Part shown: positions 58,524-64,000 of the stretch, piece by piece
How the letters are laid out: every line of letters starts with the position of its first letter
Position numbering within the stretch: position 1 is the first letter of the stretch
Origin: Burkholderiaceae bacterium
GTDB lineage: Bacteria; Pseudomonadota; Gammaproteobacteria; Burkholderiales; Burkholderiaceae_C
Direction of reading: 5' to 3'
DNA: 64,000 bases
Assembly (NCBI GenBank): GCA_004299095.1
Contig: SCQQ01000005.1
Coordinates: 1 to 64,000, forward strand
Made by a program: the position numbers and the translations under genes
Notes under the pieces: model-generated
Seen by the model: only the letters and a program-made list of their open reading frames with translations
Databases searched by the model: none
What the model was told of the DNA's origin: nothing

Positions 58524-58672
58524 CGTCTTCGACCCCCGGCCGACTCGGACAACGGTGCGACCATCGAGGTGGACTCGTCCGGCCACCAGCCTGGCCGTGG
58601 AATCGCGCATCCGCTCGGCGCCGCCAAATGCACCGGCCGCAGCGCCGAACGCGCTGAGACGCCGCCTTGGCG

Positions 58673-60052
58673 TTACTGCTGTGAGCGGCGTTCCAGCGTC
58701 GCGTTCACCTGCCCCAGCACGCCTTCGTTCAACTGGTCCGCAAGCGCCGCGAGCCTGAGACGGGTCAGCACCTGGTCGCTGCGCGCCTGCGCCAGCGCGA
58801 GCTGCGCTTCGGTGTAGGCGTTCTCGGCATTCAACACGTCGAGCGTGGTGCGGTCGCCGACCTCGTGCCCGAGCCGCGTCGCGTCGAGGCGCGCCGCGTT
58901 CGCTTTCAATCCCTGTGCCAGCGCCTTGACCTGTGCCGTGCCGGCCTGCAAACCATCCCAAGCGGCGTACGCCTGCTGGCCGACCTGCTGGCGCGCCAGA
59001 TCGAGCTCGGCGCGCGCCTTTTCCAGGTGCATGACGGCCTCGCGCTCGCGCGCCTCGGGCATGCCATCGATGCCCAGCGGAATGGTGATCTGCACGCCGA
59101 CCATGCCGTCGATGTGGCGGTTGGCCGCGCTGCCGAAGTCGCCGCCGCCGGCCAGGCGGTCCTGGCTTGCCCGCGCGACGAGATCGACCACCGGCCGTCC
59201 CGCCACGCTTTGCTCGTGCAGCTTCTGTTCGGACACGGCGATGGCCTGGGTCAGCAGCCGCAGGCGCGGATTGTCGGCCTGCACCGCCTGCTCCCAGTAA
59301 GGCCAGTTCTGCACCTCGGCCGGTTCGGTCGCCGGCAGCGCCGCGTGCGGTCGCGCGAGCCCGGTACTGTCGGCCAGCACGCGCCGGCTGGTGCCGGACT
59401 GCAACTGCGCCGCCGCCAGCTGCGCTTCGGCGCTGGCGAGCGCCGCGTCGGCCTCGTGCGTATCGGTGACGGGCGCTGCGCCGATGCGATAGCGCTCATG
59501 CGCTTCGGCCTGGGCCTGCTTGAACGCGTCCACCTGCTGCTGCATGACACGCACGCGCTCTTCGGCCACCGCCAGCGCAAAGTAACGCTCGGCCGTCGTC
59601 ATCATCAGTGCGGTTCGGGCGTCACGCCAGGCGGTGTCGCCCATGTCGGCCGAAAGGCGCAGCTCGGCTTGCTGCGCGTCGCGCGCGGCGTCGATGAGCG
59701 GCTGGCGCGCGACGATGCCGAGGCGCGTCGCCAGGCCGCCGTTGACCGACGTGGCAAAGCGCGCGCCGTCGAACTGCCCCATGCCCGGCGCCGAGAAGCG
59801 GGCGCCGCGCATGGTGACGTCGTCGGCCCCCAGGCCCGCGCCCAGCGTGATGCCGACTTGCGGCCGGCCGAGCGCTGCCGCCTGGTCACGCAGCGTTTCG
59901 CTCGCGCCATGGTCGGCACGCGCCACGTCAAGCTGCAGATCGTGCTCGGCGGCGGCGTGCCAGATGCTGAGCAAGTCCTGCGCCCTGGCGCCCGCCGGCA
60001 GCAGCACGCTCGCCGAAAGCGCCGCAACGATCACCAAGTGCTTGAGCATCAC
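58673..60052 (-). CDS. TolC-family outer-membrane protein
   Basis: Signal peptide; VGDRTTLDVLNAENAYTEAQLALAQARSDQVLTRLRLAALADQL. Confidence 0.91.
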   Translation of the reverse strand: MMLKHLVIVAALSASVLLPAGARAQDLLSIWHAAAEHDLQLDVARADHGASETLRDQAAALGRPQVGITLGAGLGADDVTMRGARFSAPGMGQFDGARFATSVNGGLATRLGIVARQPLIDAARDAQQAELRLSADMGDTAWRDARTALMMTTAERYFALAVAEERVRVMQQQVDAFKQAQAEAHERYRIGAAPVTDTHEADAALASAEAQLAAAQLQSGTSRRVLADSTGLARPHAALPATEPAEVQNWPYWEQAVQADNPRLRLLTQAIAVSEQKLHEQSVAGRPVVDLVARASQDRLAGGGDFGSAANRHIDGMVGVQITIPLGIDGMPEAREREAVMHLEKARAELDLARQQVGQQAYAAWDGLQAGTAQVKALAQGLKANAARLDATRLGHEVGDRTTLDVLNAENAYTEAQLALAQARSDQVLTRLRLAALADQLNEGVLGQVNATLERRSQQ

Positions 60053-60405
60053 GCCTCCGCCCTTTCTCCACCGAATTCTTCATACGCCGCCAGCGCCGAG
60101 GCGGCGTACATCAGGCCCGGTCCGCCGCCCATGTAGACGCACATGCCGAGCATTTCCTGCAGCTCGGCCCGGGTTGCGCCAAGCTTGACCAGCGCCTTGG
60201 CGTGAAAGGCTATGCAGGGGTCGCAGTGCGTGCTCACGGCCAGCGCCATGGCGATCAGCTCCTTGGTCTTGGTGTCGAGCACGCCCGCTTGGCACGCCGC
60301 TCGCGCCATCGCGCCAAAGCCGTGCATGACGTCCGGGATGTCCTGACGCATCTTGGCCGTGTTGGCCGAAATGGCGCCGATGAGGTCGCTGTAGCTTCCC
60401 ACCAT
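60049..60405 (-). CDS. Carboxymuconolactone decarboxylase/AhpD-like protein
   Basis: LIAMALAVSTHCDPCIAFHAKALVKLGATRAELQEMLGMCVYMGGGP (CxxC...H). Confidence 0.92.
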   Translation of the reverse strand: MVGSYSDLIGAISANTAKMRQDIPDVMHGFGAMARAACQAGVLDTKTKELIAMALAVSTHCDPCIAFHAKALVKLGATRAELQEMLGMCVYMGGGPGLMYAASALAAYEEFGGERAEA

Positions 60406-60421
60406 GTCGGTACCTTTTCGG

Positions 60422-60658
60422 TCAGGACTTGGACGAAGGAATGCCGCAGCTGTCGCCGCTGCGCACGCCCAGCTTGCGCAAGATGCGCTCGAGCAAGCAC
60501 CACTGGCTGATGCCGCTCTGCAACAGGTTGGCGCCGACGAAGACCGTGAACCACAGCCAGTACGAGCTCTGGTAGAGCGGACTGGCCGGCGCCCCCAGCG
60601 CCACCGAGACCAGGATGAAGACGCCCGCGATGGTGCGGACCAGGTTCCAGGAAGACAT
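60422..60658 (-). CDS. DUF2892 (YgaP-like) membrane protein
   Basis: MSSWNLVRTIAGVFILVSVALGAPASPLYQSSYWLWFTVFVGANLLQSGISQWCLLERILRKLG. Confidence 0.88.
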   Translation of the reverse strand: MSSWNLVRTIAGVFILVSVALGAPASPLYQSSYWLWFTVFVGANLLQSGISQWCLLERILRKLGVRSGDSCGIPSSKS

Positions 60659-60723
60659 GTGAATTACTCCTTCTTTCAGACAAACAAACTGTCGGTCGTG
60701 CTGCGCATGCCCCATGCACGCGC

Positions 60724-64000
<3,277 letters not shown>

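Overview
GC-rich chromosomal window, most likely betaproteobacterial (lptE-holA-proA order, gshA-gshB neighbourhood). All assignments come from reading translated sequence; no database search was run. Layout: (1) 1-5.6 kb housekeeping genes (lptE end, holA, proA, gshA, gshB, one conserved unknown). (2) 5.7-13.6 kb diheme cytochrome c and a divergent RND efflux operon with its TetR regulator and a palindromic operator. (3) 13.6-17.4 kb tRNA-Arg(CCG) preceded by two tandem partial tRNA copies, followed by an integrative-element remnant: XRE regulator, excisionase-like protein, tyrosine integrase, and an OB-fold/HD-domain protein overlapping the integrase by ATGA. (4) About 17.4-48 kb stress, low-oxygen or dormancy-type island: Spy/CpxP, BON, PhaB, PhaC, phasin-like, two UspA proteins, a P-type ATPase, phosphoribosyltransferase, a Pat-like acyl-CoA synthetase/GNAT, a PaaK-like ligase, DksA/TraR, an MBL RNase-like protein, two-component proteins, an FNR/CRP-type regulator, PDH E1a/E1b with a free lipoyl domain, FtsH, a TDT transporter, a baeRF-type protein and a CBS protein. 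(5) 48.7-53 kb predicted extracytoplasmic flavinylation/electron-transfer cluster: PepSY, DUF2271 with a TGAS motif, PepSY-flavodoxin reductase, ApbE. (6) 53.2-64 kb TetR-HlyD-ABC-OprM operon and an opposite-strand RND/SQR-like/DUF2892/AhpD-like/TolC cluster. Main discovery: about a dozen 14-bp dyads of the form TTGNN-N4-NNCAA lie in intergenic regions in front of most transcription units of the island, consistent with one FNR/CRP-family regulon. The regulator encoded inside the island keeps an FNR-like E-x-x-S-R recognition helix but lacks the N-terminal cysteine cluster of FNR.
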